Below are positions 49,772-57,681 of a stretch of DNA of 64,000 nucleotides, piece after piece. The notes below the pieces were generated by a model. The model was not told the DNA's origin. It saw only the letters and a program-made list of their open reading frames with translations, and ran no database searches. Position numbers and translations under genes: made by a program. This stretch comes from Fen-999 sp964530115. GTDB lineage: Bacteria; Pseudomonadota; Gammaproteobacteria; Burkholderiales; Rhodocyclaceae. The stretch's first letter is position 1. Each line of letters opens with the position of its first letter. The stretch spans positions 1 through 64,000 of the forward strand of contig CAZGYD010000021.1 in assembly GCA_964530115.1 (NCBI GenBank), read 5' to 3'.

Positions 49772-49914
49772 GCGTGCTCTCCTCGTGACGGAAGGGGACG
49801 GGGAGGCGGGGCGAAGCGCATCCCGGCGTACGTGCCGGGCGTGCAAACGCCAGCGGATCGGAAAGCGATCGTCATGGTCACCTGCCGGGGGCACCCCGCC
49901 CCAAACGAACGGTT

Positions 49915-50150
49915 GCGAATGCCGCGGCAGGTCTCCTGGCTTCCGGCTCGGTCGCCCCGCGCCGCCTTCCCGGGATCTTCCCAGTGGCATGAATGGCGCA
50001 AGGCTCGCCGGTCACAGTTGCGGGGGCAGCCCCGGATTCCGGACACGCGGTCCGTCACCGGATTCCCTCTTCGCGCCCCGTCCGGAACGAACGGGGCGAC
50101 CGCGACGCTGCCGGTGCCCGGACGGCGGCACCGGTCGCGGAACTCTACGC
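49915..50150 (-). promoter_or_regulatory. Cobalamin riboswitch upstream of nrdAB
   Basis: Read on the minus strand the spacer contains GAGGGAATCCGGTGA, CTGCCCCCGCAACTGTGACC, GCCACTGGGAAGAT, GGGAAGGCGG and the B12 box AGCCAGGAGACCTGCC (49,926-49,941), all in the standard order. The 5' end is approximate. The rest of 49,772-50,232 has no gene. After the B12 box, about 150 bases lead to the nrdA GTG. Confidence 0.95.
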
Positions 50151-50177
50151 CCGTGCCGGCGGGCGGTCAAGAGCACC

Positions 50178-50222
50178 CACAAGATATGGTGCCGGAACCG
50201 CTTGATGACACTACATCTTGTG
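50178..50222. promoter_or_regulatory. Two NrdR boxes upstream of the nrdAB riboswitch
   Basis: CACAAGATATGGTG (50,178) and CACTACATCTTGTG (50,209) both match the CAC-N8-GTG palindrome of NrdR boxes. Their centres are 31 bases apart, three helical turns, as usual. They should overlap the nrdAB promoter. NrdR represses when ATP or dATP levels are high. Confidence 0.8.
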
Positions 50223-50232
50223 GGCCATGGGC

Positions 50233-50583
50233 TCAGGCGGGAGACTTTCTGCCCAGCCAGCCGGTCAGCGCGTAGAAAAGGACGACGGCGCCGACGAAGC
50301 CGGCGCCATAGACGAGGCCGATCAGAAACCAGTCGGCAGGGCCGCCGGCGTCGGTGAATCCCGAGGAGGAGACCTTGGCCATCAGCACCAGGGCCGCCAC
50401 GCCGCCGAAGAGGCCGGCGATTTCGGCCCTGACCAGGCGTGTCGAGACGACGCCCTTCTCGCGGACGATCAGGCCGATGAAAGCCGCGGTGGCGGCGATC
50501 GAGACGAGGACCAGGATCCAGAGCAGAGGACCGAGCATCTCCTGGAACACGGCGAGGAAGACGAGCGGGTCGAGTTCTTTCAT
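50233..50583 (-). CDS. DUF5368 small membrane protein
   Basis: The 116-residue protein MKELDPLVFLAVFQEMLGPL has three predicted membrane helices (LLWILVLVSIAATAAFIGLI, IAGLFGGVAALVLMAKVSSS and FLIGLVYGAGFVGAVVLFYA). The family is known beside sulfide:quinone-reductase-like flavoproteins in proteobacteria. It starts 13 bases after that gene's stop and is probably co-transcribed. Function is unknown. Confidence 0.75.
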   Translation of the reverse strand: MKELDPLVFLAVFQEMLGPLLWILVLVSIAATAAFIGLIVREKGVVSTRLVRAEIAGLFGGVAALVLMAKVSSSGFTDAGGPADWFLIGLVYGAGFVGAVVLFYALTGWLGRKSPA

Positions 50584-50596
50584 GTTCGGGCTCCTT

Positions 50597-51931
50597 TCAG
50601 GCGCGGCCGCGCAGCATGGCGAGGTAGGTGGGCTTGAGGGCCATCGTCTTCATGACCCAGGAGATCCAGAGCTCCTCGAGCGGCGCGATCACGCCCGGGA
50701 AGGACTGGACGAGGTTGTTGTCGTAGTCGAACTCGATCAGCATGGCCTGGCCGAGCCGTGTGATCAGCGGGCACGAGGTGTAACCCTCGTAGGCGGACTT
50801 CGCCTCCTTGCCCGAGATGGTCGCCAGCAGATGGTCGACGGCGACGGGCACCTGCCACTTGACGCTCGCGGCGGTCTTGCCCTTGGGCACGCCGGCGACG
50901 TCGCCGACGGCGAAGACGTTGGCATAACGCGGATGGCGCAGCGTCCGCTTGTCCGTCTCGATCCAGCCATCTGCCGCCAGCGGTCCGTCGGCCCAGGGCA
51001 GCGGACTGTTGCGCACTGCGTCCGGCGCCCGCTGGGGCGGAATCACATTGATGAAATCGTAGGGCTGCTCGACGCTGCCTTCCGGCGTCCGGAAGGTGGC
51101 GATGCGCCGGCCCGGATCGATGGCCTGGAGCACACGGTCGTACTGGACCTTGACGCCGCGGTCCTTGAACAGCATACGTACCTTTTCGGAGACGATGGGC
51201 ACGCTGAAGAGCGCCTTGTTGTGCGCGTTGTAGATGAGCTCGGCCTTGCCGCGCATGCCGGCACGGCGCAGGCGGTCGTCGGTGATGAAGGTGTATTTGA
51301 GCGGCGCGCCCGCGCATTTCATCTCGGTCGGCGGGCGCAGGAACACGCCGACGCCGCCGCTTTCGGCGAACTTCGCCATCGCCTGCCACGTGGCCTCGGC
51401 GCCGGCGGGGCTGTGATAGACGCTGCCCAGGCCATTCTTGCCGATCAGGCCGACGTCCATGCCCGGGATCGCGTCGTAGTCGAGCTTGAGGCCGGTGGCG
51501 ACGATCAGGAAGTCATAAGGTACCGGCGTGCCGCGCTCGGTGACGATGCGATTTCCCTCGGGGTCGAACTCGGCGACGCGCTCTTCGATGAGCTCGACGC
51601 CGGCCGGGAGGTAATCGCGCGTGGCCGAGATCACATAGTCCCTCGGTTTGATGCCCGCAGCCACGAGCGTGAAGCCCGGCTGGTAGAAATGCTCCTTGCG
51701 CGCGTCGACGAGGGTGATCCGCGCGCCGTCGAGCCGGCGCGCGAGCTGCGAGGCCGCCGCGAGGCCGGCCGCACCGGCGCCGGCAATGACGATGCGCGCG
51801 CCGGTCTTGACCGGGTCGGTCGCGGCCTGTGCGGATGTTGCCAGCAGGCCGGCGCCTCCGGCGGCGCAGAGTTTCAGGAAATCCCGCCGGCTGCCGAGGT
51901 GCGCCGGGGGACGCGGCGAGGAAGTGCTCAT
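50597..51931 (-). CDS. Tat-exported sulfide:quinone reductase-like flavoprotein
   Basis: The 444-residue protein has a twin-arginine signal (SRRDFLKLCAAGGAGLLATS) and an FAD-binding Rossmann motif (RIVIAGAGAAGLAAASQLAR). The body has LKLDYDAIPGMDVGLIGKNG, a second dinucleotide-type region, and the C-terminal PLEELWISWVMKTMALKPTY membrane-attachment stretch typical of the SQR family. It would oxidise sulfide (or a thiol) and reduce quinone at the periplasmic face. An AT-rich spacer with AATAATTATTATTT upstream may hold the promoter. Confidence 0.85.
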   Translation of the reverse strand: MSTSSPRPPAHLGSRRDFLKLCAAGGAGLLATSAQAATDPVKTGARIVIAGAGAAGLAAASQLARRLDGARITLVDARKEHFYQPGFTLVAAGIKPRDYVISATRDYLPAGVELIEERVAEFDPEGNRIVTERGTPVPYDFLIVATGLKLDYDAIPGMDVGLIGKNGLGSVYHSPAGAEATWQAMAKFAESGGVGVFLRPPTEMKCAGAPLKYTFITDDRLRRAGMRGKAELIYNAHNKALFSVPIVSEKVRMLFKDRGVKVQYDRVLQAIDPGRRIATFRTPEGSVEQPYDFINVIPPQRAPDAVRNSPLPWADGPLAADGWIETDKRTLRHPRYANVFAVGDVAGVPKGKTAASVKWQVPVAVDHLLATISGKEAKSAYEGYTSCPLITRLGQAMLIEFDYDNNLVQSFPGVIAPLEELWISWVMKTMALKPTYLAMLRGRA

Positions 51932-52071
51932 GAACTGCTCCTGTCGGGGTTGGGGTCGTTAGAAATAATTATTATTTAATCATACACTGATAAATGGCCG
52001 GTGCGGGGTGGCGCCTTGGTTTCGCGGTTTCCCGGAAAGATGGGGCGAGATTCCGGGGGGCGCGGCTGAGG

Positions 52072-52086
52072 ATAGGCGAAGACTAT
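52072..52086. promoter_or_regulatory. OxyR-type box upstream of ahpC
   Basis: ATAGGCGAAGACTAT (ATAG-N7-CTAT), with a second-half-like CATAGCATTGCAGCAATCAA after it. A TTGGTG -35 and TATGAT -10 (18-base spacing) follow. It is 99 bases before the ahpC start. Confidence 0.65.
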
Positions 52087-52184
52087 CCATAGCATTGCAG
52101 CAATCAATTGGTGCAATGCACCAGGGGCCCTTATGATTCGCCCCATCGCGTTTCCCAACCCTTGTTTCTCGAAGGAGCCTACCG

Positions 52185-52751
52185 ATGCAGTCACTGATCA
52201 ACACCGAAGTGAAACCGTTCACCGCCACCGCCTACCACAACGGCAAGTTCGTCACCGTCCCGGACGCCGACCTCAATGCCAAGTGGTACCTTGTCTTCTT
52301 CTACCCGGCCGACTTCACCTTCGTCTGCCCGACCGAACTGGGCGACCTGGCCGACAACTACGCCGAGTTCCAGAAGCTCGGCGTCGAGATCTACGCCGTG
52401 TCCACCGACACCCATTTCACCCACAAGGCCTGGCACGACACCTCGGAGACGATCCGCAAGATCAAGTTCCCGATGGTTGGCGACCCGACCGGCACGATCA
52501 CGCGCAACTTCGGCGTGATGATCGAGGAAGCGGGCCTCGCCGAGCGCGGCACCTTCGTCATCGATCCGCAGGGCAAGATCCAGATCATCGAGATCACTGC
52601 CGGCGGCATCGGCCGTGACGCCGCCGAACTGCTGCGCAAGGTCAAGGCCGCGCAGTACGTCGCCAGCCACCCGGGCGAGGTCTGCCCGGCCAAGTGGAAG
52701 GAAGGCGAGAAGACGCTGGCGCCCTCGCTCGACCTGGTCGGCAAGATCTGA
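52185..52751 (+). CDS. ahpC: Alkyl hydroperoxide reductase subunit C (2-Cys peroxiredoxin)
   Basis: The 188-residue protein has the peroxidatic Cys in FTFVCPTELGDLADNYAEFQ and the resolving Cys in PGEVCPAKWKEGEKT. It is the typical AhpC1 subfamily decamer protein that reduces H2O2 and organic peroxides with AhpF. An OxyR-type box lies 99 bases upstream. The ribosome binding site is AAGGAG. Confidence 0.95.
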   Translation: MQSLINTEVKPFTATAYHNGKFVTVPDADLNAKWYLVFFYPADFTFVCPTELGDLADNYAEFQKLGVEIYAVSTDTHFTHKAWHDTSETIRKIKFPMVGDPTGTITRNFGVMIEEAGLAERGTFVIDPQGKIQIIEITAGGIGRDAAELLRKVKAAQYVASHPGEVCPAKWKEGEKTLAPSLDLVGKI

Positions 52752-52871
52752 TTCTTCATTTCCGACGCGCGACCGTCCCCGCCCACCCCGGGGACGGGAT
52801 TGCAGCGGCAAGGCACCGGGGGCCACAAGCCCGCGGCTGCTTTTCCAGTGCAATCCGAACCGGAGCCCATC

Positions 52872-54422
52872 ATGCTCGATGACGCCATCAAGACCCAGCT
52901 TGCCGCCTATCTCGAAAAGCTCCGCGAGCCGATCGAACTGGTTGCCTCGCTCGACGGCAGCGAGACTTCGCAGCAAATCCGCGAGCTGCTCACCGAAATC
53001 GCCGCGCTGTCGGCGAAGGTCGCCCTGCGCTTCGACGGCACCGACGCGCGCCGGCCGTCGTTCTCGGTCGGCCGTCCCGGCGAGCACCACCGCATCCGCT
53101 TCGCGGGCCTGCCGATGGGCCACGAGTTCACCTCGCTCGTACTCGCGCTGCTGCAATCCGGCGGCCATCCGCCGAAGGTCGAGACGGCAGTGATCGAGCA
53201 GATCAAGGCCATCGACACGAAGCTCCACTTCGAGACCTTCATCTCGCTTTCGTGCCACAACTGCCCGGATGTCGTGCAGGCGCTGAACCTCATGGCGGTG
53301 CTCAATCCCAACGTCGAGAGCGTGATGATCGACGGCGCGCTGTTCCAGGGCGAGGTCGAGGCGCGCGGCGTGATGGCCGTGCCCATGGTCTTCGTCAATG
53401 GCGAGCACTTCGGACAGGGGCGCATGAGCGTCGAGGAGATCGTCGCCAAACTCAGCCATGGTGAGGCGCCGCCGCTCGAAGAAAAAGATCCGTTCGACGT
53501 GCTCGTCGTCGGCGGCGGCCCCGCGGGCGCCGCGGCGGCGATCTACGCCGCGCGCAAGGGCATCCGCACGGGCGTCCTCGCCGAACGCTTCGGCGGCCAG
53601 GTGCTCGACACGCTGGCCATCGAGAACCTGATCTCCGTGCCGCACACCGAGGGACCAAAGCTCGCAGCGGCGCTCGAACAGCACGTCAAGGAATACGAAG
53701 TCGACATCATGAAGCTCCAGCGCGCCGAAGCCCTGGTGCCGGGCGCCGAGTACCACGAAGTGCGGCTCGCCTCCGGCGCCAGGCTCAAGGCGAAGAGCGT
53801 CATCCTCGCCACCGGCGCGCGCTGGCGGCAGATGGGTGTGCCCGGCGAGGAGGAGTACAAGGCCAAGGGCGTCTGCTTCTGCCCGCACTGCGACGGGCCG
53901 CTGTTCAAGGGCAAGCGCGTCGCCGTGATCGGCGGCGGCAACTCGGGTGTCGAGGCGGCGATCGACCTCGCCGGCATCGTCGACCACGTCACGCTCATCG
54001 AATTCGACACCAAACTGCGTGCCGATGCGGTGCTGCAGGCCAAGCTGAAGAGCCTGCCCAACGCGACGGTGATCGTCAATGCCCAGACCACCGAAGTGAC
54101 CGGCGACGGACAGAAGGTGAACGGCATCACGTACAAGGACCGCGCCAGCGGCGCGACGCACCACCTCGAACTCGAAGGCATCTTCGTCCAGATCGGCCTT
54201 CTGCCCAACACCGACTGGCTCAAGGGCACGGTCGCGCTCAACCCGCGCGGCGAAATCGAGATCGACAGCCGCGGCCAGACCTCGGTGCCCGGCGTCTTCG
54301 CCGCCGGCGACTGCACCACCGTGCCCTACAAGCAGATCATCGTCGCCATGGGCGAGGGCGCCAAGGCCGCGCTCGCGGCCTTCGACCACCTGATCCGAAC
54401 TTCGGCACCCGTGGCCGCTTGA
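52872..54422 (+). CDS. ahpF: Alkyl hydroperoxide reductase subunit F
   Basis: The 516-residue flavoenzyme starts at ATG 52,872 (MLDDAIKTQLAAYLEKLREP). It has the N-terminal thioredoxin-like pair with its redox CxxC (SCHNCPDVVQ) and the C-terminal thioredoxin-reductase-like core: FAD site VLVVGGGPAGAAAAIYAARK, active CxxC FCPHCDGPLF, NAD site VAVIGGGNSGVEAAIDLAGI and GVFAAGDCTTVPYKQIIVAM. It passes NADH electrons to AhpC. It is 120 bases downstream of ahpC, probably the same transcript. Confidence 0.95.
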   Translation: MLDDAIKTQLAAYLEKLREPIELVASLDGSETSQQIRELLTEIAALSAKVALRFDGTDARRPSFSVGRPGEHHRIRFAGLPMGHEFTSLVLALLQSGGHPPKVETAVIEQIKAIDTKLHFETFISLSCHNCPDVVQALNLMAVLNPNVESVMIDGALFQGEVEARGVMAVPMVFVNGEHFGQGRMSVEEIVAKLSHGEAPPLEEKDPFDVLVVGGGPAGAAAAIYAARKGIRTGVLAERFGGQVLDTLAIENLISVPHTEGPKLAAALEQHVKEYEVDIMKLQRAEALVPGAEYHEVRLASGARLKAKSVILATGARWRQMGVPGEEEYKAKGVCFCPHCDGPLFKGKRVAVIGGGNSGVEAAIDLAGIVDHVTLIEFDTKLRADAVLQAKLKSLPNATVIVNAQTTEVTGDGQKVNGITYKDRASGATHHLELEGIFVQIGLLPNTDWLKGTVALNPRGEIEIDSRGQTSVPGVFAAGDCTTVPYKQIIVAMGEGAKAALAAFDHLIRTSAPVAA

Positions 54423-54506
54423 GGCGGCCGGTCGCGGCGTCCCGCCACGACCGACTATTACCGTTGGCGCCGCGAACCTTTCCCGGCCAAGTTCCTCCAA
54501 TTACCC

Positions 54507-55253
54507 ATGCGCCCGCCATTTCTGCTGGCTTTCCTGGTCATGACTGCGTCTTCGTACGTTCAGGCCGCCCCGACGGGCGGCAGCCCGGTCGAGGCAATGC
54601 AGCTCGACTCCAGGGCCCTCTCACTTAAGCGCCAGCTCGTCGTCTTCGAAGCCGAGGACTGCCTCTACTGCAAGAAATTCAAGGCCGAGATCCTCGACCA
54701 CTGGAAGTCCGAAGTTCCGATCGCGCGTACCTCAAGCCCGCAGCCGCCCGCCGGCTGGACGCTCGAAAAGGCCGTCTTCGTCACGCCCACCATCGTCCTC
54801 TTCGAGGCTGGCCGCGAAGTCTCCCGCCACACCGGTTACGGCGGCGGCGATGAGGCGCGCGAGCGCTATTGGAAGTGGTTGGGTTTCCACCTGCTCACCC
54901 CGGCGCAGCAGAAGATCGCCTTCGAGCAGGGCACCGAGCGTCCCGGCACCGGCTCGCACCTCGACGAAAAGCGGCCCGGCACCTTCGTCGATCCGATCAC
55001 CGGCGCGCCGCTCTTTCGCAGCGACACCAAGTTCGAAAGCGGCACCGGCTGGCCCAGCTTCTTCAACCCCGTGCCCGGCGCGCTGACCGAGCATGTCGAC
55101 AACAGCCACGGCATGCGTCGCGTCGAAGTCAGGAGCGCCAGCTCCGGCATCCACCTCGGCCACGTCTTCGACGACGGCCCGCCGCCCACCGGCAAGCGCT
55201 ACTGCATCAACGGCAACGTGCTGAAGTTCGTGCCTGATACCGCCGTGAAGTAG
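54507..55253 (+). CDS. msrB: Exported thioredoxin-fold / MsrB fusion
   Basis: The 248-residue protein has a signal peptide (MRPPFLLAFLVMTASSYVQA). A thioredoxin-like domain follows with a CLYC pair (ECLYC-type: FEAEDCLYCKKFKAEI, VTPTIVLFEAGREVSRHTGY). An MsrB domain comes next (LFRSDTKFESGTGWPSFFNP, then GIHLGHVFDDGPPPTGKRYCINGN with the catalytic Cys). The two CxxC zinc pairs of typical MsrB are absent (PITGAPLF instead of CCGAPLF). It would repair oxidised methionine in the periplasm, with its own thioredoxin domain as electron donor. It follows ahpF by 84 bases. Confidence 0.85.
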   Translation: MRPPFLLAFLVMTASSYVQAAPTGGSPVEAMQLDSRALSLKRQLVVFEAEDCLYCKKFKAEILDHWKSEVPIARTSSPQPPAGWTLEKAVFVTPTIVLFEAGREVSRHTGYGGGDEARERYWKWLGFHLLTPAQQKIAFEQGTERPGTGSHLDEKRPGTFVDPITGAPLFRSDTKFESGTGWPSFFNPVPGALTEHVDNSHGMRRVEVRSASSGIHLGHVFDDGPPPTGKRYCINGNVLKFVPDTAVK

Positions 55254-55259
55254 GCACGA

Positions 55260-55292
55260 GGTGGCGTACCGCCACGGCTGACTTTTCCGGCA
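55260..55292 (+). repeat. Left direct repeat flanking the nuclease-helicase gene
   Basis: A 33-base copy related to the dispersed repeat (core GGTGGCGTACCGCCACGGCT, then GACTTTTCCGGCA). It matches 57,382-57,414 in 28 of 33 bases, more than either matches the consensus. Confidence 0.7.
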
Positions 55293-55305
55293 GGGGACAA
55301 GGCAC

Positions 55306-57279
55306 TCAGATTTCGGATAGTCCCAACGATCTTAGATAACGGTATGTCGGATCGTAGAACTCTCTGGCCCGGGTTGGGTCGTCGTCGTCACCGTGTGGGA
55401 CGACGAGCACCATGCCCTGACGTGCCCGCGTCAGAAGCACCCGATAGGCGTTTTTGAGATAGCGCTGCCGCTCGACCTTGTTGATTCGGCTCCACTTTGA
55501 ACCGCGAAACTGGTGGTAAGCCCAGCCGTCACCGTTAAAGCGCAAGTCGCCATCCCATACAACGCAGGCCCAGTCCAACTCCAAGCCTTGAACCTGAAAT
55601 TCTGTCGCAACGTCTTCCAAGTAGTACGAAGAACGAACGTCGTCGTTTCCGCCGAGGAACCACTGCACCGGGTCTGTCTTTACTCGTACATCAATGGCGT
55701 GCGGCTTTAGGCGTTCAGCCTGCGACGACACGATGATTCCATAGCGTTCCGACCCACGCGCTTGCTGCCGCAACCATTCCTTTGCGGATGACAATTCGCG
55801 CGTCAAGACGATGGGGTAGCGGTTGCCCAACGAGGCGAGGGCGCTTCTGGCGCGCTCAACCTCAATGTCAAGCACCTCGCGCACGAAGGCGCTCAGGTTC
55901 TCGGCACGAAATGATCGCAGCGATGTTGCAAGATGAAGGCCGTCGATCAAATGCGTGTTCGGCCGCGCGAGTATGGCGTTGAAACTCTCGCCTCCGCGAT
56001 ACTCCGACTCAACCAACTTGCTCGACAAATACACATCCCATAACTGAAAGCGCCGAAGCACTGCATCGAACCACTCGGCAATGCCGCCCTCGCCAGTATT
56101 AATCTCCTGACCGCTGCCCACAAGGCAAACGACGACGCACCAGTCTTGATGACGATCAAGACATGAGATCAGGAATTCGGGCTCCGATGCAGAGAAGTCC
56201 GCCTTTCCCTTCTTCTGCCGCATGAACGCGCTGGTTTGCTCTAAGTTCCATGCACGCTGAGCCTCGTCGAAAAGCACAACGTGCTCCAGCGGCGCACCAG
56301 TATCGCGAACATATTCATCGCGGAAATGATGAACGTTCTGAATGAAGGCCTCGACCTCCTTCCGCGCTTCAGTCTTTCGCAGGGGGTTTCCATGAAGGGT
56401 CGCGCGCTCAACACGATCCCTTGTCAGAGCTTCACGCAGCACAGCAACTAACGGTCCATTGCCCGACAAGAAGACGCTGTAGGTATCGCTATCTTTCTCT
56501 AGATGGCGGTTGGCAACATCGAGCCCAACCAAGGTCTTACCTGCGCCCGGCACGCCCGTGACAAAGCAAATCGCCTTTCGGTGTTGGTTACGCGATTGCT
56601 CGACAATGCGGTCGATGTTCTTTGCGGTAATCGAAAGGTTATATGCGCCGGCATCGCTACGTGAAATGTCCTCGACGGCATGGCCCGCGTACAGGGCGCG
56701 CGCAGCTTCGACAATCGTTGGGGTAGGCAAGTAACGTCCGCGCTCCCAATGGTCGATATTGATGGCGGCACCCTTGAACTGTGCCAGCCCCTGCTCGATC
56801 ACATGCGATAACTGGACTGGCGTTGTCTTTACCGGCCGAGCAATCCAGTCGTTATGCTTAGTGAAAACGATCTCGACTGGTTGATGGGGGCCCTCAGTAG
56901 CTACAACGACCGGGACGATGCAGATATTGTGGCTCGTCTCATGGAAGTACTTGAAGTCGAGCGCGTAATCCCAGACCTGATCGATGGCAGAGCGATTGAA
57001 CTGTGACTCACCCACCTTGAACTCAAGGATAAACATCACGTGGCCGACGATCAGAACAACGTCAGCCCGACGCCCGAGACGGGGAACCGTGAATTCAAAG
57101 TAGATGCGCCCAGCAAGCCCTTGGTCTCGTAGAGTCTCAAGATTCTTCAGAATCCGAATCTGCTGATCCCACGCATTTCGTTGGGTCGTTTCAATGCTTC
57201 CGGTGGAGTGTCGCGCGAGCTCGCCGAGGATCGAGTCATTATCTTGATTGAAGAATTGCGCCATGCCAGCGCCATACAT
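55306..57279 (-). CDS. Nuclease-helicase protein (DUF2075/Schlafen-AlbA-like)
   Basis: The likely start is ATG 57,279 (MYGAGMAQFFNQDNDSILGE); ATG 57,321 is also possible and neither has a clear ribosome site. The N-terminal domain has a PD-(D/E)xK-type nuclease pattern (RRADVVLIVG, MFILEFKVGESQF). Then comes a superfamily 1 helicase: Walker A VTGVPGAGKTLVGLDVA, Walker B HVVLFDEAQRAW, motif III CLVGSGQEINTGEGG and final VLLTRARQGMVLV. The family is common in mobile and defence loci. The gene has visibly lower GC than its neighbours and is bracketed by 33-bp direct repeats. Confidence 0.82.
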   Translation of the reverse strand: MYGAGMAQFFNQDNDSILGELARHSTGSIETTQRNAWDQQIRILKNLETLRDQGLAGRIYFEFTVPRLGRRADVVLIVGHVMFILEFKVGESQFNRSAIDQVWDYALDFKYFHETSHNICIVPVVVATEGPHQPVEIVFTKHNDWIARPVKTTPVQLSHVIEQGLAQFKGAAINIDHWERGRYLPTPTIVEAARALYAGHAVEDISRSDAGAYNLSITAKNIDRIVEQSRNQHRKAICFVTGVPGAGKTLVGLDVANRHLEKDSDTYSVFLSGNGPLVAVLREALTRDRVERATLHGNPLRKTEARKEVEAFIQNVHHFRDEYVRDTGAPLEHVVLFDEAQRAWNLEQTSAFMRQKKGKADFSASEPEFLISCLDRHQDWCVVVCLVGSGQEINTGEGGIAEWFDAVLRRFQLWDVYLSSKLVESEYRGGESFNAILARPNTHLIDGLHLATSLRSFRAENLSAFVREVLDIEVERARSALASLGNRYPIVLTRELSSAKEWLRQQARGSERYGIIVSSQAERLKPHAIDVRVKTDPVQWFLGGNDDVRSSYYLEDVATEFQVQGLELDWACVVWDGDLRFNGDGWAYHQFRGSKWSRINKVERQRYLKNAYRVLLTRARQGMVLVVPHGDDDDPTRAREFYDPTYRYLRSLGLSEI

Positions 57280-57381
57280 CCAGCGGCGGATAACACCTGC
57301 ACCTTCCTTCGGCAATTCCATGTCCAAGCGAGTTCTTCTCGGGCGTAAGACAGGGCAACAGTTTATCCAGAGCGGAAGTGC

Positions 57382-57414
57382 GGTGGCGTCCCACCACGCT
57401 TGACTTTGCCGGCA
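57382..57414 (+). repeat. Right direct repeat flanking the nuclease-helicase gene
   Basis: GGTGGCGTCCCACCACGCTT followed by GACTTTGCCGGCA, in the same orientation as the copy at 55,260. It lies just upstream of the nuclease-helicase start and before the katG OxyR box. Confidence 0.7.
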
Positions 57415-57425
57415 ACACCCCGGCA

Positions 57426-57440
57426 ATAGCGATCGGCTAT
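57426..57440. promoter_or_regulatory. OxyR-type box upstream of the katG region
   Basis: ATAGCGATCGGCTAT (ATAG-N7-CTAT) with CGCAACGTTCAATTGGATTG as the second half. A TTGGAT -35 and TAGCAT -10 follow. It is 100 bases before the small ORF and 256 bases before katG. Confidence 0.65.
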
Positions 57441-57525
57441 TCCTCTCTTCGCAACGTTCAATTGGATTGATCGTTATCGCGGGCCTAGCATGACTCTCGT
57501 GAGCCACGGACGAGAGGAGAAGGCC

Positions 57526-57633
57526 ATGACCCGCAGTGCCATCGAACGCATTCGCTTCTATGCCGGCGCCGGTATCGCCGCCACGGGCGCGGCGCTCGCC
57601 GCCGGCAGCCTCGTCGCGCTGATCGCCGCGTAA
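57526..57633 (+). CDS. Small membrane protein in the katG leader (35 aa)
   Basis: MTRSAIERIRFYAGAGIAAT and GAALAAGSLVALIAA give one hydrophobic Ala/Gly-rich helix. The ATG has AGGAGA eight bases upstream and the TAA is 48 bases before katG. It sits between the OxyR-type box and katG, so it must be transcribed with katG and may be a leader peptide or small membrane protein. Only its ribosome site and position support it. Confidence 0.6.
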   Translation: MTRSAIERIRFYAGAGIAATGAALAAGSLVALIAA

Positions 57634-57636
57634 GGC

Positions 57637-57660
57637 GGCGTGTTACCGCGGCTGAGTTTC
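57637..57660 (+). repeat. Dispersed host repeat, copy before katG
   Basis: GGCGTGTTACCGCGGCTGAG followed by TTTC, between the small leader ORF and katG. Confidence 0.75.
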
Positions 57661-57681
57661 CAGTTCAACGAGGAGAGGAAC

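Noticed and set aside
47000..50275. A 1,091-codon rightward ORF opposite nrdAB
   Set aside because: It is antisense to NrdA/NrdB and runs through the cobalamin riboswitch and NrdR boxes; no motif is present.
53447..53470. A dispersed-repeat copy in ahpF (CAAACTCAGCCATGG)
   Set aside because: It matches only part of the repeat and the encoded residues fit the normal AhpF linker, so chance is likely.
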